From assembly GCA_945952175.1 (NCBI GenBank), contig CAMFHW010000006.1, forward strand, positions 1 to 21,980: a DNA stretch of 21,980 bases, given 5' to 3'. The notes beneath the pieces are model-generated. The model had not been told where the DNA came from. It ran no database searches and was given only the letters and a program-made list of their open reading frames with translations. This DNA is from an uncultured Phenylobacterium sp. (GTDB lineage: Bacteria; Pseudomonadota; Alphaproteobacteria; Caulobacterales; Caulobacteraceae). The translations under genes and the position numbers were made by a program. Within the stretch, counting starts at the first letter, position 1, and each line of letters begins with the position of its first letter. Positions 14,281 to 21,073 of this stretch are shown piece by piece.

Positions 14281-15019
14281 TCCGCGCGGCCTGGACCAGG
14301 TTCAGCGCCCCCACCCCGGTGATCAGCCAGCGGCGGATATCGCGGAAATTGGCGTCGCTCATCCGGTCCAGCACCAGCGAGCCCAGCAGCGCGCCCACCA
14401 TCGACAGCGGCAGGGCGGCGAGCGGCAACCAGGCCGGCGGCCCGCCGGGCGTCGCCGCCAACGACATCAAGGGCGCGCCGTAGAACACCACCTTGGCCAG
14501 ATGGCCGAACACCTGCACCGCCGCCTTGGTCGAGATCACCTCGTGGCGCGTCATGTCGGTGCGGATGAAGAACAGGTCGTTGAAGGCGCCGTTCACCCCG
14601 GCCGTCAGGCTGAGCGTGGTCGAGGCGATCCCGGCGACCAGGGCGTGGGGCGGACGGTTGGCGTCCAGCCGGATCCAGCGCTCGGGCAACCAGACGATGA
14701 TCGGCATCAGGCCGAGCGCCAGGAAGATGAACAGCCGCGAGGGTGAAAAGGCGATCAGGGTGAAGGCCGCCATGGTGGCCAGAGCGCCCAGCGCATAGAC
14801 GCCCACCACGCGCCAGCGCACGTGCTTGCGGTGGATCGCGATCCGCCAGCCGTTGGAGCCGAGCTGCACCAGACCGTGCAGGGCGATCGCGGGAGCGGCC
14901 GGCATCACCAGGGCGAGCGCGCTCATGAGAATGACGCCACCGGCCATGCCGATGGCGCCAGACAATGCCGAGGTGATCAGGACCGCGGCCAGCACATAGG
15001 CCGCGGTCCCTAATCCCAT
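14258..15019 (-). CDS. TauE/SafE-type membrane exporter, copy 2
   Basis: 253 residues, same layout as the copy at 12294-13049: SGAIGMAGGVILMSALALVMP in the first half and LTAGVNGAFNDLFFIRTDMTRHEVISTKAAVQVFGHLAKVVFYG in the second, matching LTAGVAGPLLDIFFVRTALTRHVIVATKAATQVFAHLAKILVYG in copy 1 segment by segment. It lies 6 bp behind the acyl-CoA dehydrogenase gene and is probably co-transcribed with it. The ATG lacks a clear ribosome site, so translation may depend on the upstream gene. Its end overlaps lysR by 23 bp on the other strand. Substrate unknown. Confidence 0.86.
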   Translation of the reverse strand: MGLGTAAYVLAAVLITSALSGAIGMAGGVILMSALALVMPAAPAIALHGLVQLGSNGWRIAIHRKHVRWRVVGVYALGALATMAAFTLIAFSPSRLFIFLALGLMPIIVWLPERWIRLDANRPPHALVAGIASTTLSLTAGVNGAFNDLFFIRTDMTRHEVISTKAAVQVFGHLAKVVFYGAPLMSLAATPGGPPAWLPLAALPLSMVGALLGSLVLDRMSDANFRDIRRWLITGVGALNLVQAARIILHAQG

Positions 15020-15025
15020 CAGGGC

Positions 15026-16357
15026 CTAGTGCCGGAACACCGCCGCGGTCGACGCGTCCTCGGGCATCTCGCGGTACTGGCGCAGCTCGTTGCGGCCCAC
15101 CACCATGTGGTGAACCTCGTCCGGGCCGTCCGCGATCCGCAGGGTGCGGGTGTTGGCGTACATGCGGGCCAGCGGGGTGTGCTGCGACACGCCGAGCGCG
15201 CCGTGCATCTGGATCGCCTGGTCGATGATCTCGCAGACCCGGACCGGGATCATGGCCTTGACCATGTGGATCCAGACACGGGCTTCCTGGTTGCCCAGGA
15301 CGTCCATCGCCTTGGCGGCCTTGAGCACCATCAGGCGCATGGCCTCGATGTCGATGCGGGCGCGGGAGATGATCTCCAGGTTGCCGCCCAGATGCACCAG
15401 TTGCTTGCCGAAGGCCGTACGGCTGAGGCCGCGGGTGACCATCAGGTCGAGCGCCTTCTCAGCCGAGCCGATGGCGCGCATGCAGTGGTGGATCCGGCCC
15501 GGGCCGAGGCGCAGCTGGCTGATCTCGAAGCCGCGGCCTTCACCCAGCAGCATGTTGCTGGCCGGCACGCGGACGTTGTCGAACACCACGTGCATGTGGC
15601 CGTGCGGCGCGTCGGGGTCGCCGAACACGTGCTGCGGGCCGATGACCTTGAAGCCGGGCGCGTCGGTGGGCACCAGGATCTGCGACTGGCGCAGGTTGGG
15701 CGGGCCGTCCGGGCTGGTCTGGACCATGGTGATCATGACCTTGCAGCGCGGGTCGCCGGCGCCGGAGATGTAGTGCTTCTCGCCGTTGATCACGTACTCG
15801 TCGCCCACCAGGGTGGCGCGGGTGTTGACGTTCTTGGCGTCCGACGAGGCGGAGTGCAGCTCGGTCATGGCGAAGGCCGAGCGGATCTCGCCGCGCAGCA
15901 GCGGCTCCAGCCACTTTTTCTTCTGCTCGGGCGTGCCGACCCGTTCCAGCACTTCCATGTTGCCGGTGTCGGGCGCGGCGCAGTTCATCGTTTCCGACGC
16001 CATGCGGTTCTTGCCCAGCTCGACGGCGATATAGGCGTAGTCGAGGTTCGACAGGCCCTCGCCGGTCTCGGCGTTCGGCAGGAAGAAGTTCCAGAGACCC
16101 TGGGCCTTGGCCTGATCCTTCGCCTTTTCCAGCACTTCGAGCTGGCCGGGGGCGTAGGACCAGATGTTCGGGTTGCCCTCGCCGAGGCGATGGAACTCTT
16201 CGGACATCGGGTTCACCACCTCGGCGATGAACGTCTTCACGTGGTTCAGCAGCGGCAGCGCCTTGGCCGACATCCGCAGGTCGTTGAGCTCGTCCTGGGG
16301 GTTCAGGTTGAAGCTGGACTGCGCCCGGTCTTGGGCCTTGTTCATCGTCTCGCTCAT
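15026..16357 (-). CDS. Acyl-CoA dehydrogenase, ACAD10/11-like
   Basis: 443 residues. FAD-dependent oxidation of acyl-CoA to enoyl-CoA. The N-terminal helical domain runs to ~155; the beta domain has AFAMTELHSASSDAKNV (161-177), where most relatives have TEP, and INGEKHYISGAGDPRC (190-205). The C-terminal helical domain has GPGRIHHCMRAIGSAEKALDLM, RTAFGKQL and the closing QMHGALGVSQHTPLARMYANTRTLRIADGPDEVH. The ADGPDEVH segment is characteristic of the ACAD10/11 branch; D410 sits where medium-chain dehydrogenases have the catalytic Glu. The ATG has GGGAGAG upstream. A TCAAAC-N4-GTTTGA palindrome lies 68 bp before the start. TauE copy 2 follows after 6 bp. Confidence 0.92.
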   Translation of the reverse strand: MSETMNKAQDRAQSSFNLNPQDELNDLRMSAKALPLLNHVKTFIAEVVNPMSEEFHRLGEGNPNIWSYAPGQLEVLEKAKDQAKAQGLWNFFLPNAETGEGLSNLDYAYIAVELGKNRMASETMNCAAPDTGNMEVLERVGTPEQKKKWLEPLLRGEIRSAFAMTELHSASSDAKNVNTRATLVGDEYVINGEKHYISGAGDPRCKVMITMVQTSPDGPPNLRQSQILVPTDAPGFKVIGPQHVFGDPDAPHGHMHVVFDNVRVPASNMLLGEGRGFEISQLRLGPGRIHHCMRAIGSAEKALDLMVTRGLSRTAFGKQLVHLGGNLEIISRARIDIEAMRLMVLKAAKAMDVLGNQEARVWIHMVKAMIPVRVCEIIDQAIQMHGALGVSQHTPLARMYANTRTLRIADGPDEVHHMVVGRNELRQYREMPEDASTAAVFRH

Positions 16358-16424
16358 CGCGTCTCTCCCAGTCGTTGTTGGCCGATACTCTGGACGCTAG
16401 TTTTGGCGCATTCCGCCACGGAAA

Positions 16425-16440
16425 TCAAACAAGCGTTTGA
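16425..16440. promoter_or_regulatory. Palindromic operator upstream of the acyl-CoA dehydrogenase
   Basis: TCAAAC-AAGC-GTTTGA, a perfect 6-bp inverted repeat with a 4-base spacer, 68-83 bp before the dehydrogenase ATG, a plausible promoter position. It matches the CAAAC-N4-GTTTG pattern of PsrA-type fatty-acid regulators and shares AAAC-N4-GTTT with the site at 9520-9533. Confidence 0.55.
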
Positions 16441-16463
16441 AAGTTTTTCCGGCGCACGCGAAA

Positions 16464-16493
16464 CGCCCCGCATCCGGGGCCGGATGCGGGGCG
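16464..16493 (-). terminator. Strong GC hairpin, terminator-like in the leftward direction
   Basis: A perfect 14-bp inverted repeat (CGCCCCGCATCCGG / CCGGATGCGGGGCG) with 2 central bases; as RNA the loop would be slightly larger. Leftward it is followed by TTTCGCG. It lies between the sparse region and the acyl-CoA dehydrogenase promoter, so it should end any transcript coming from the tiny frame at 16534 or from the HExxH gene. Confidence 0.6.
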
Positions 16494-16533
16494 CAGGGGC
16501 TGCGTTCGGGGAGGCGGCGCAGCCGCCGGAACC

Positions 16534-16629
16534 TCAGCTCAGGATCGCGTTCGGAGAGCCGACCACGACGAAGGCCAGGGCCGTCGCCAGCGCCAACAGT
16601 TCGGGGAGGAGTTTCATCAGCGTGGACAT
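16534..16629 (-). CDS. Possible 31-residue membrane peptide
   Basis: Reads MSTLMKLLPELLALATALAF then VVVGSPNAILS: a short polar head and one hydrophobic helix, as in many small bacterial membrane proteins. A second ATG at codon 5 would give 27 residues. A strong terminator-like hairpin lies 41 bases beyond its stop. No clear ribosome site is visible and I know no homologue, so it may be chance. If it is not coding, the same stretch could belong to a small RNA ending at the hairpin. Confidence 0.3.
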   Translation of the reverse strand: MSTLMKLLPELLALATALAFVVVGSPNAILS

Positions 16630-16763
16630 GGGCGGACAGATAGGGGCTCGACGGCCCCGCTCCAGAGGGGGTGGCTCCGACATTTTCTGGAAGACGGTCG
16701 AGGCCGGCTGATGCCGACAGGCTGGCCAAAGGCCCGAGCGACATGCGCCGCCATTTCCCCGCA

Positions 16764-16865
16764 CGTCATCGCCGGCCCTGTGCCGGCGACCCATACGCGT
16801 CCGGGGTTCAGGCAGCTCCCCAATCGCGCAGATCATAGGTGGCGGGGACAAGCCCGGCCATGACG
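16764..16865. repeat. REP-like composite palindromic element
   Basis: Two hairpin units in opposite orientation: TCGCCGGC-CCTGT-GCCGGCGA (16769-16789) and, on the other strand, GGCCGGG-CTTGT-CCCCGCC (16841-16859, one mismatch). Both outer ends read CGTCAT inward, and 12 of the first 14 bases match between ends. Such pairs are common intergenic repeats in alphaproteobacterial genomes. It sits in the gap between the tiny frame and the HExxH gene; the rest of 16630-16905 shows nothing I can name. Confidence 0.6.
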
Positions 16866-16905
16866 ACGAGATATGTGATTTCTGCTGGCCAGCCAGGCGC
16901 TCAGC

Positions 16906-17643
16906 TCAACGCCCGAATTCGGGATCGGCCCGCAGCTGCGCCAGCACCCGGGCCTCCGGCGCGCGGCTGGCGAACATCTGGCGCACGGTCATGTGCTTGA
17001 CGTCGAGGTCGTAGGCCACGGCCAGGTGATAGCGGCGGTAGAGGCCGCTCGCCTTGGGGTCCATCGACCGGTCCCCGGCCCTCAGGGCCGCCAGATTGGC
17101 CGCCACGTCGAACTGGCCCGCCTTGCCCACATAGTCGGCATAGCCCTCCCGCATCCAGGTCGGATAGCGCAGGCTCATCAACCGGCCGAGCGCCCGGCCC
17201 TCCAGGGCGTGGGTCGCCTCATGGGCGATGAAGTAGCTGAGCGGCCGGTCGCTCATCGGCGCGCGGCCGGGATGGGCCGGGATCAGCCGGTTGGTCGAGA
17301 GGTCCGCCTCGCGCAGATAGATGTTGCGGGTCAGGTAGACGTCGGTCACGCCGCCCATGCCGCCCTGGAAGCGGCCGGAATAGAGGGCGAGCTTCCAGTT
17401 GTCGTTGCAGACGAACACCCGGAACCGCTGGCGCCCGTCGTCCAGGGCCGAGCGCGCGATCCGCCGCTGGGCGTCGTCCAGGACCCTCGCCGCCCCGGCC
17501 TCGTCGATCGGCCGGTCCGACCACAGGTCGAAGCGCCGGTGGGTGTAGTGTTGGGCGAACAACGGATAGGGCGCGCCATAGACCGCCAGCGCCAGGACCG
17601 CCAAGGCCACCAGGCCGATCGCCAGGTTTCGAAGCCATCTCAT
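16906..17643 (-). CDS. Membrane-anchored HExxH metallopeptidase-like protein
   Basis: 245 residues from the ATG that gives MRWLRNLAIGLVALAVLALAV, a signal anchor at 1-22. The remainder is predicted periplasmic. HEATH at 141-145 is a zinc-binding HExxH, and W163-M-R-E166-G-Y-A-D-Y supplies the Glu expected as third ligand in gluzincin-type peptidases. A FRVFVCNDNWKLALYSG segment (74-90) precedes it, and many Arg residues follow. I do not know the exact family; substrate unknown. The start has no strong ribosome site. It is divergent from modA, with 97 bp before the Mo-box. Nothing links it functionally to molybdate uptake. Confidence 0.75.
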   Translation of the reverse strand: MRWLRNLAIGLVALAVLALAVYGAPYPLFAQHYTHRRFDLWSDRPIDEAGAARVLDDAQRRIARSALDDGRQRFRVFVCNDNWKLALYSGRFQGGMGGVTDVYLTRNIYLREADLSTNRLIPAHPGRAPMSDRPLSYFIAHEATHALEGRALGRLMSLRYPTWMREGYADYVGKAGQFDVAANLAALRAGDRSMDPKASGLYRRYHLAVAYDLDVKHMTVRQMFASRAPEARVLAQLRADPEFGR

Positions 17644-17740
17644 CGCCCGAGGCTGACGGGAGGCGTGCGGCGCGCCAAGGCCATTCGCGAAACCCCGGGC
17701 GGCAAACCTGTCCGGACGCTTCCGCCCGCGGCCCAAGCTC

Positions 17741-17765
17741 CGTTATAAAGCCCGCCTACATAACG
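17741..17765 (+). promoter_or_regulatory. ModE-type operator (Mo-box) before modA
   Basis: CGTTATA followed by a short GC-rich spacer and TACATAACG: an inverted repeat CGTTAT-N13-ATAACG ending 18 bp before the modA ATG. It closely resembles the molybdate-ModE operator of enterobacterial modABC and the Mo-boxes of Rhodobacter. ModE with bound molybdate would repress the transporter when molybdenum is plentiful. No modE gene is in the window. Confidence 0.75.
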
Positions 17766-17783
17766 TGGCGAACGAGGGTGGCG

Positions 17784-18557
17784 ATGGGTTTCGATCTCAA
17801 GACGGCGGGCGGCTGGCTGCGGACGGCGGCGCTCGCGGCCTGCGCGACCGCGTTGGCGGGCGGCCAGGCCCTGGCGGCCGAGGTCTCGGTGGCCGTGGCC
17901 GCCAACTTCACCGAGCGGGACAAGCAGATCGCAGACGGCTTCAAGGCCAAGAGCGGGAAGACAGCCAATGTCAGCTTCGGCTCGTCAGGAACGTCATACA
18001 CCCAGATCGCCCACGGGGCGCCCTACGAGGTCTTCCTCTCCGCCGACGCCGAGCGCCCGATCAAGGCCGAGCAGGACGGCCTGGCCGTGCCCAAGACCCG
18101 CTTCACCTACGCGCTCGGTCGGCTGGTGCTCTATTCGAAGACCCCGGGCCTCGTCGATCCCAAGGGCGCCGTTCTCGCCAAAGGGTCGTTCAACAAGCTC
18201 TCGATCGCCGATCCCGCCGCCGCGCCCTACGGCGTCGCCGCGGTCGAGACCCTGAAGAAGCTCGGCCTGTCCGACCAGCTGAAGCCCAAGATCGTCATGG
18301 GCACGTCGATCACCCAGGCCTACCAGTTCGTCCAGACCGGCGCCGCCGAGGTGGGCTTCGTCGCCCTGTCCCAGGTCATCGACGACAAGGCGGGCTCCCA
18401 GTGGCTGGTGCCCAAGGCCGACCACACCCCCATCACCCAGCAGGCGGTCGAGCTGAAGACCGGCGAGAAAAATGCCGCGGCCAAGGCGTTTCTGGACTAT
18501 CTGAAGTCCCCGGCCGCCAAGGCCGTGATCAAGCGCTACGGCTACGAGGTTCCGTAA
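17784..18557 (+). CDS. modA: Molybdate ABC transporter, periplasmic binding protein
   Basis: 257 residues. The signal peptide covers ~1-32, ending QALAAEV. The mature start VSVAVAANFTERDKQIADGFKAKSG is the classic ModA opening, followed by FGSSGTSYTQIAHGAPYEVFLSAD, which carries ligand serines, and PYGVAAVETLKKLGL and AAEVGFVALSQV further on. It captures molybdate (or tungstate) in the periplasm and hands it to ModB. The start is the ATG at 17784, with GAGGG 5 bases upstream; the GTG two codons earlier overlaps that site. A ModE-type operator covers the promoter. modB follows after 6 bp. Confidence 0.95.
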   Translation: MGFDLKTAGGWLRTAALAACATALAGGQALAAEVSVAVAANFTERDKQIADGFKAKSGKTANVSFGSSGTSYTQIAHGAPYEVFLSADAERPIKAEQDGLAVPKTRFTYALGRLVLYSKTPGLVDPKGAVLAKGSFNKLSIADPAAAPYGVAAVETLKKLGLSDQLKPKIVMGTSITQAYQFVQTGAAEVGFVALSQVIDDKAGSQWLVPKADHTPITQQAVELKTGEKNAAAKAFLDYLKSPAAKAVIKRYGYEVP

Positions 18558-18563
18558 GACCCC

Positions 18564-19226
18564 TTGCTGGACGTCATCTGGACCACCGTCCGGCTCGCCG
18601 CCGTCACCACGATCCTGCTGCTGGTGCTCGCCACGCCGCTGGCCTGGTGGCTGGCCCGGCGTCGGACCTGGTGGAAGGAGATCGTCGCGGCGGTCGCCTC
18701 CCTGCCGATCGTCCTGCCGCCGACGGTGCTGGGCTTCTACCTGTTGCTGCTGCTGGCGCCGCAAAGCCCGCTGATGGCGCTGCTGCATCCGTTCGGTGTC
18801 CGCACCCTGGCCTTCACCTTCGAGGGCCTGGTGATCGGCTCGATGGTCTATTCCCTGCCCTTCGCCGTGCAGCCGATCCGCGCCGCCTTCGAGGCCATGG
18901 GCGAGCGGCCGATGGAGGTCGCCGCCACCCTGCGCGCCACACCCTTGGACGCCTTCGTCAGCATCGCCCTGCCGATGGCCAGGCGCGGCTTCCTGGGCGC
19001 CGCCATCCTGGTCTTCGCCCATACGGTCGGCGAGTTCGGGGTGGTGCTGATGATCGGCGGGTCGGTGCCCGGCAAGACCGAGGTGGTCTCGACCCGCATC
19101 TACCAGCTGGTCGAGAGCCTGCAGTTCGGCGAGGCGCACAAGCTCGCCGCCGGCCTGATCGCCTTCGCCTTCGCCGTCATGCTGGCCATGATGCTGATCG
19201 AGCGGACGGGGAGTCGGCGGACATGA
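18564..19226 (+). CDS. modB: Molybdate ABC transporter permease
   Basis: 220 residues, about five membrane helices. The ABC permease coupling loop is visible as EVAATLRATPLDAFVSIALPMARRGFLGA, and GEFGVVLMIGGSVPGKTEVVSTRIYQ is typical of ModB. It forms the inner-membrane channel. The apparent start is TTG, 6 bp after the modA stop; a GAGG lies rather far upstream within modA, so initiation is probably by coupling. No in-frame ATG keeps the first helix intact. Its stop overlaps the modC ATG (ATGA). Confidence 0.94.
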   Translation: MLDVIWTTVRLAAVTTILLLVLATPLAWWLARRRTWWKEIVAAVASLPIVLPPTVLGFYLLLLLAPQSPLMALLHPFGVRTLAFTFEGLVIGSMVYSLPFAVQPIRAAFEAMGERPMEVAATLRATPLDAFVSIALPMARRGFLGAAILVFAHTVGEFGVVLMIGGSVPGKTEVVSTRIYQLVESLQFGEAHKLAAGLIAFAFAVMLAMMLIERTGSRRT

Positions 19227-19960
19227 GCGGCGTCGCCGTCCGCCTCAAGGGCCGCGTGGGCCCGGTCGCCCTGAACGTCGCCTTCGAGGCGCCGGCGGTC
19301 GGGATCACCGCGCTCACCGGCCCCTCGGGCTCCGGCAAGACCAGCCTGGTCCGCGCCATCGCCGGCCTCCTGCGCCTGGAGGGCGAGGTCCGGGTCGGCG
19401 GCGCGGTCTGGCAGGACGGCCGCACCTTCGTCCCCACCCACCGGCGCGCGCTCGGCTACGTCTTCCAGGAAGCCAGCCTGCTGCCCCACCTGTCGGTGCG
19501 CGAGAATCTCATCTACGGCGCCCGCCGCTCGGGGGGCGTCGATCCGGCCACCCTGGACGAGACCGTCGCCCTGCTGCGCCTGGAACCCTTGCTGGCCCGG
19601 GGCGTCGGCGCCCTGTCCGGTGGCGAGCGCCAGCGCGTCGCGCTCGGCCGCGCCCTGCTCGCCCGGCCGCGCCTGCTCCTGATGGACGAGCCGCTCTCCA
19701 GCCTCGACGCCGCCGCCAAGGCCGAGATCCTGCCCTATCTGGAAAGCCTGCACCGCAGCCTGGCCCTGCCGGTCATCTATGTCAGCCACGCCCGCGACGA
19801 GATCGATCGCCTGGCCGACCGGGTGCTGATGCTGCGCGACGGCCATGTCGAGCCCGCCGGCCGGCCCGACGCGGAGGCGCGTCTGGCGACCCTCGGGGGG
19901 CCCGAACGCGACCGCCTGGCCCTGGCCGCCTTGCGCGCCGGCCTCGACCCCGACGCCTGA
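19223..19960 (+). CDS. modC: Molybdate ABC transporter ATP-binding protein, short form
   Basis: 245 residues. Walker A GPSGSGKT (33-40), Q-loop Q82 in YVFQEASLLPHLSVRENL, signature LSGGERQR (131-138), Walker B LLLMDEPLSSLD (151-162) and switch H189 in VSHARDE. It powers the ModB channel. The E. coli protein is about 350 residues with a C-terminal molybdate-binding Mop/TOBE domain; this one ends soon after the ATPase core, so it lacks that domain. Start by ATGA overlap with modB. Convergent with the VOC gene, 3 bp between stops, with no visible terminator. Confidence 0.94.
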   Translation: MSGVAVRLKGRVGPVALNVAFEAPAVGITALTGPSGSGKTSLVRAIAGLLRLEGEVRVGGAVWQDGRTFVPTHRRALGYVFQEASLLPHLSVRENLIYGARRSGGVDPATLDETVALLRLEPLLARGVGALSGGERQRVALGRALLARPRLLLMDEPLSSLDAAAKAEILPYLESLHRSLALPVIYVSHARDEIDRLADRVLMLRDGHVEPAGRPDAEARLATLGGPERDRLALAALRAGLDPDA

Positions 19961-19963
19961 GCC

Positions 19964-20350
19964 CTATTCGGGCGCGTGACAGACCGCCTCGATATTGTGC
20001 CCGTCCGGATCCAGCACGAAGGCGCCGTAATAGGTCGGATGATAGTGCGCGCGGATGCCCGGCGGGCCGTTGTCGCGCCCGCCATGGGCCATGGCCGCGG
20101 CGTAGAAGGCGTCGACGCCGGCGCGGTCGTGGGCGGTCAGCGCCACATGCACGCGGCCCGTCGCCGGCCCGCCGGTCCCGATCCAGAAGTAAGGCCGCCC
20201 GCCCGACCCGTAGCCGATATAGGGGTCGCCGCCGGTCTGCTCGGCGGTGACCTCCATGACGATCCCGATTCCGAGCGGCTCCAGGGCGGCGTCGAAGAAG
20301 CGCCGCGCCCGGTCGAAGTCGGTGACGGTCAGTCCGATGTGGTCGAGCAT
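19964..20350 (-). CDS. VOC-family (glyoxalase/bleomycin-resistance-like) protein
   Basis: 128 residues, one beta-alpha-beta-beta-beta module pair. It opens MLDHIGLTVTDFDRARRFFDAAL, with the first metal-ligand histidine H4. A central GRVHVALTAHDRAGVDAFYAAAMAHGG carries the second, and the C-terminal YYGAFVLDPDGHNIEAVCH the Glu. It likely binds a divalent metal; substrate unknown, since the family covers lyases, dioxygenases and resistance proteins. The ATG is preceded by AAAGGA at good spacing. No clear link to modABC. Confidence 0.87.
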   Translation of the reverse strand: MLDHIGLTVTDFDRARRFFDAALEPLGIGIVMEVTAEQTGGDPYIGYGSGGRPYFWIGTGGPATGRVHVALTAHDRAGVDAFYAAAMAHGGRDNGPPGIRAHYHPTYYGAFVLDPDGHNIEAVCHAPE

Positions 20351-20417
20351 GCCAGGTCCTTTTCTCGCGAATTCGACCGCAAGCTAGGCCGGCCCGATCC
20401 AGGATCTGTCAGCAGCC

Positions 20418-20840
20418 CTATTTGACGGGCAGCTTGTCCGCGCCCTCGCAGGCCTTGCTGAGCAGGACCGCGTCGTCGCCATCGACCTTCTTGGGCGTGG
20501 TCCCGCGCCAGGCGGCCGGCACGTCCAGGGCCTTCTTCGGCGAATAGCCGGCGATCAGGATCTCGTTGCCCGCCTTGCAGTCCAGGGCGACCAGCGAGCC
20601 CACGCCGTCCGCGGCGCCCGGCGCCGAGGGGCCCATGCGCGGCGTCGCGCCAACCTTGCCCACCGCCGTCAGCACGACGACGCGCTTCGACTGGGCGTCA
20701 CGATAGGAATAGTCGGAATCGTAGGACCACTGGATGTTCCGGGCCGGGTCGACGGTGGAATAACCCACCCAGTTCTCGGCATGGGCGACGGCGGCGCTGG
20801 CCAGGACGGACAGGGCGGCGAGCGCGAAGACGCGGCGCAT
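20418..20840 (-). CDS. Small secreted protein of unknown function
   Basis: 140 residues with a clear signal peptide (1-21, ending AVAHA|E). The mature part begins NWVGYSTVDPARNIQWSYDSDYSYRD, then RVVVLTAVGKV, and has two cysteines (in ALDCKAG and SKACEG) that could form a disulfide. The pattern resembles small periplasmic proteins with a surface-adhesin-E-like fold, but I cannot assign a family. The start has AAGGAT 7 bases upstream. Divergent from groES across a 233-bp region, and 67 bp before the VOC gene in the same direction. Confidence 0.78.
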   Translation of the reverse strand: MRRVFALAALSVLASAAVAHAENWVGYSTVDPARNIQWSYDSDYSYRDAQSKRVVVLTAVGKVGATPRMGPSAPGAADGVGSLVALDCKAGNEILIAGYSPKKALDVPAAWRGTTPKKVDGDDAVLLSKACEGADKLPVK

Positions 20841-20943
20841 TATCGATATCCTTGAAATCGTTTAATCCCTCGGCGCGGACCCTAGAACGCCCCGCGCGCC
20901 GGTCAAACGACAATTGCGTCGCGGCGATTTGAATCCGGCCGCG

Positions 20944-20972
20944 CTTGACTCGCCCGAGGGCCTTCCCTACCT
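20944..20972 (+). promoter_or_regulatory. Heat-shock (sigma-32-type) promoter of groESL
   Basis: CTTG (20944-20947), 18 bases, then CCTACCT (20966-20972), one base from the alphaproteobacterial heat-shock consensus CTTG-N17-18-CYTATNT. It sits just upstream of the CIRCE element, as in Caulobacter groESL. Confidence 0.6.
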
Positions 20973-20983
20973 CCCCGGCGGCG

Positions 20984-21010
20984 TTAGCACTCAAGGGCCC
21001 CATGTGCTAA
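20984..21010 (+). promoter_or_regulatory. CIRCE element (HrcA operator)
   Basis: TTAGCACTC, 9 bases, ATGTGCTAA. The left arm is perfect and the right arm differs from GAGTGCTAA at its first two bases. It lies between the heat-shock promoter and groES, placed to repress transcription or early elongation through HrcA. hrcA itself is not in the window. Confidence 0.9.
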
Positions 21011-21073
21011 CAATGGGGCCTGGCTGCTGAGCCGCAGCATTATCCAACCGTCCTGAACGGAGAGAACAAGACA

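Noticed and set aside
15029..16711. A 560-codon rightward frame opposite the acyl-CoA dehydrogenase
   Set aside because: It mirrors a strongly conserved gene on the other strand, is rich in Gly, His, Arg and Ala without motifs, and has no membrane or catalytic pattern.
17765..19960. A 731-codon rightward frame running into modC
   Set aside because: It is the off-frame of modA and modB joined to the real modC. Only the part from 19223 shows ABC ATPase motifs; modA and modB are clear in the other frames.
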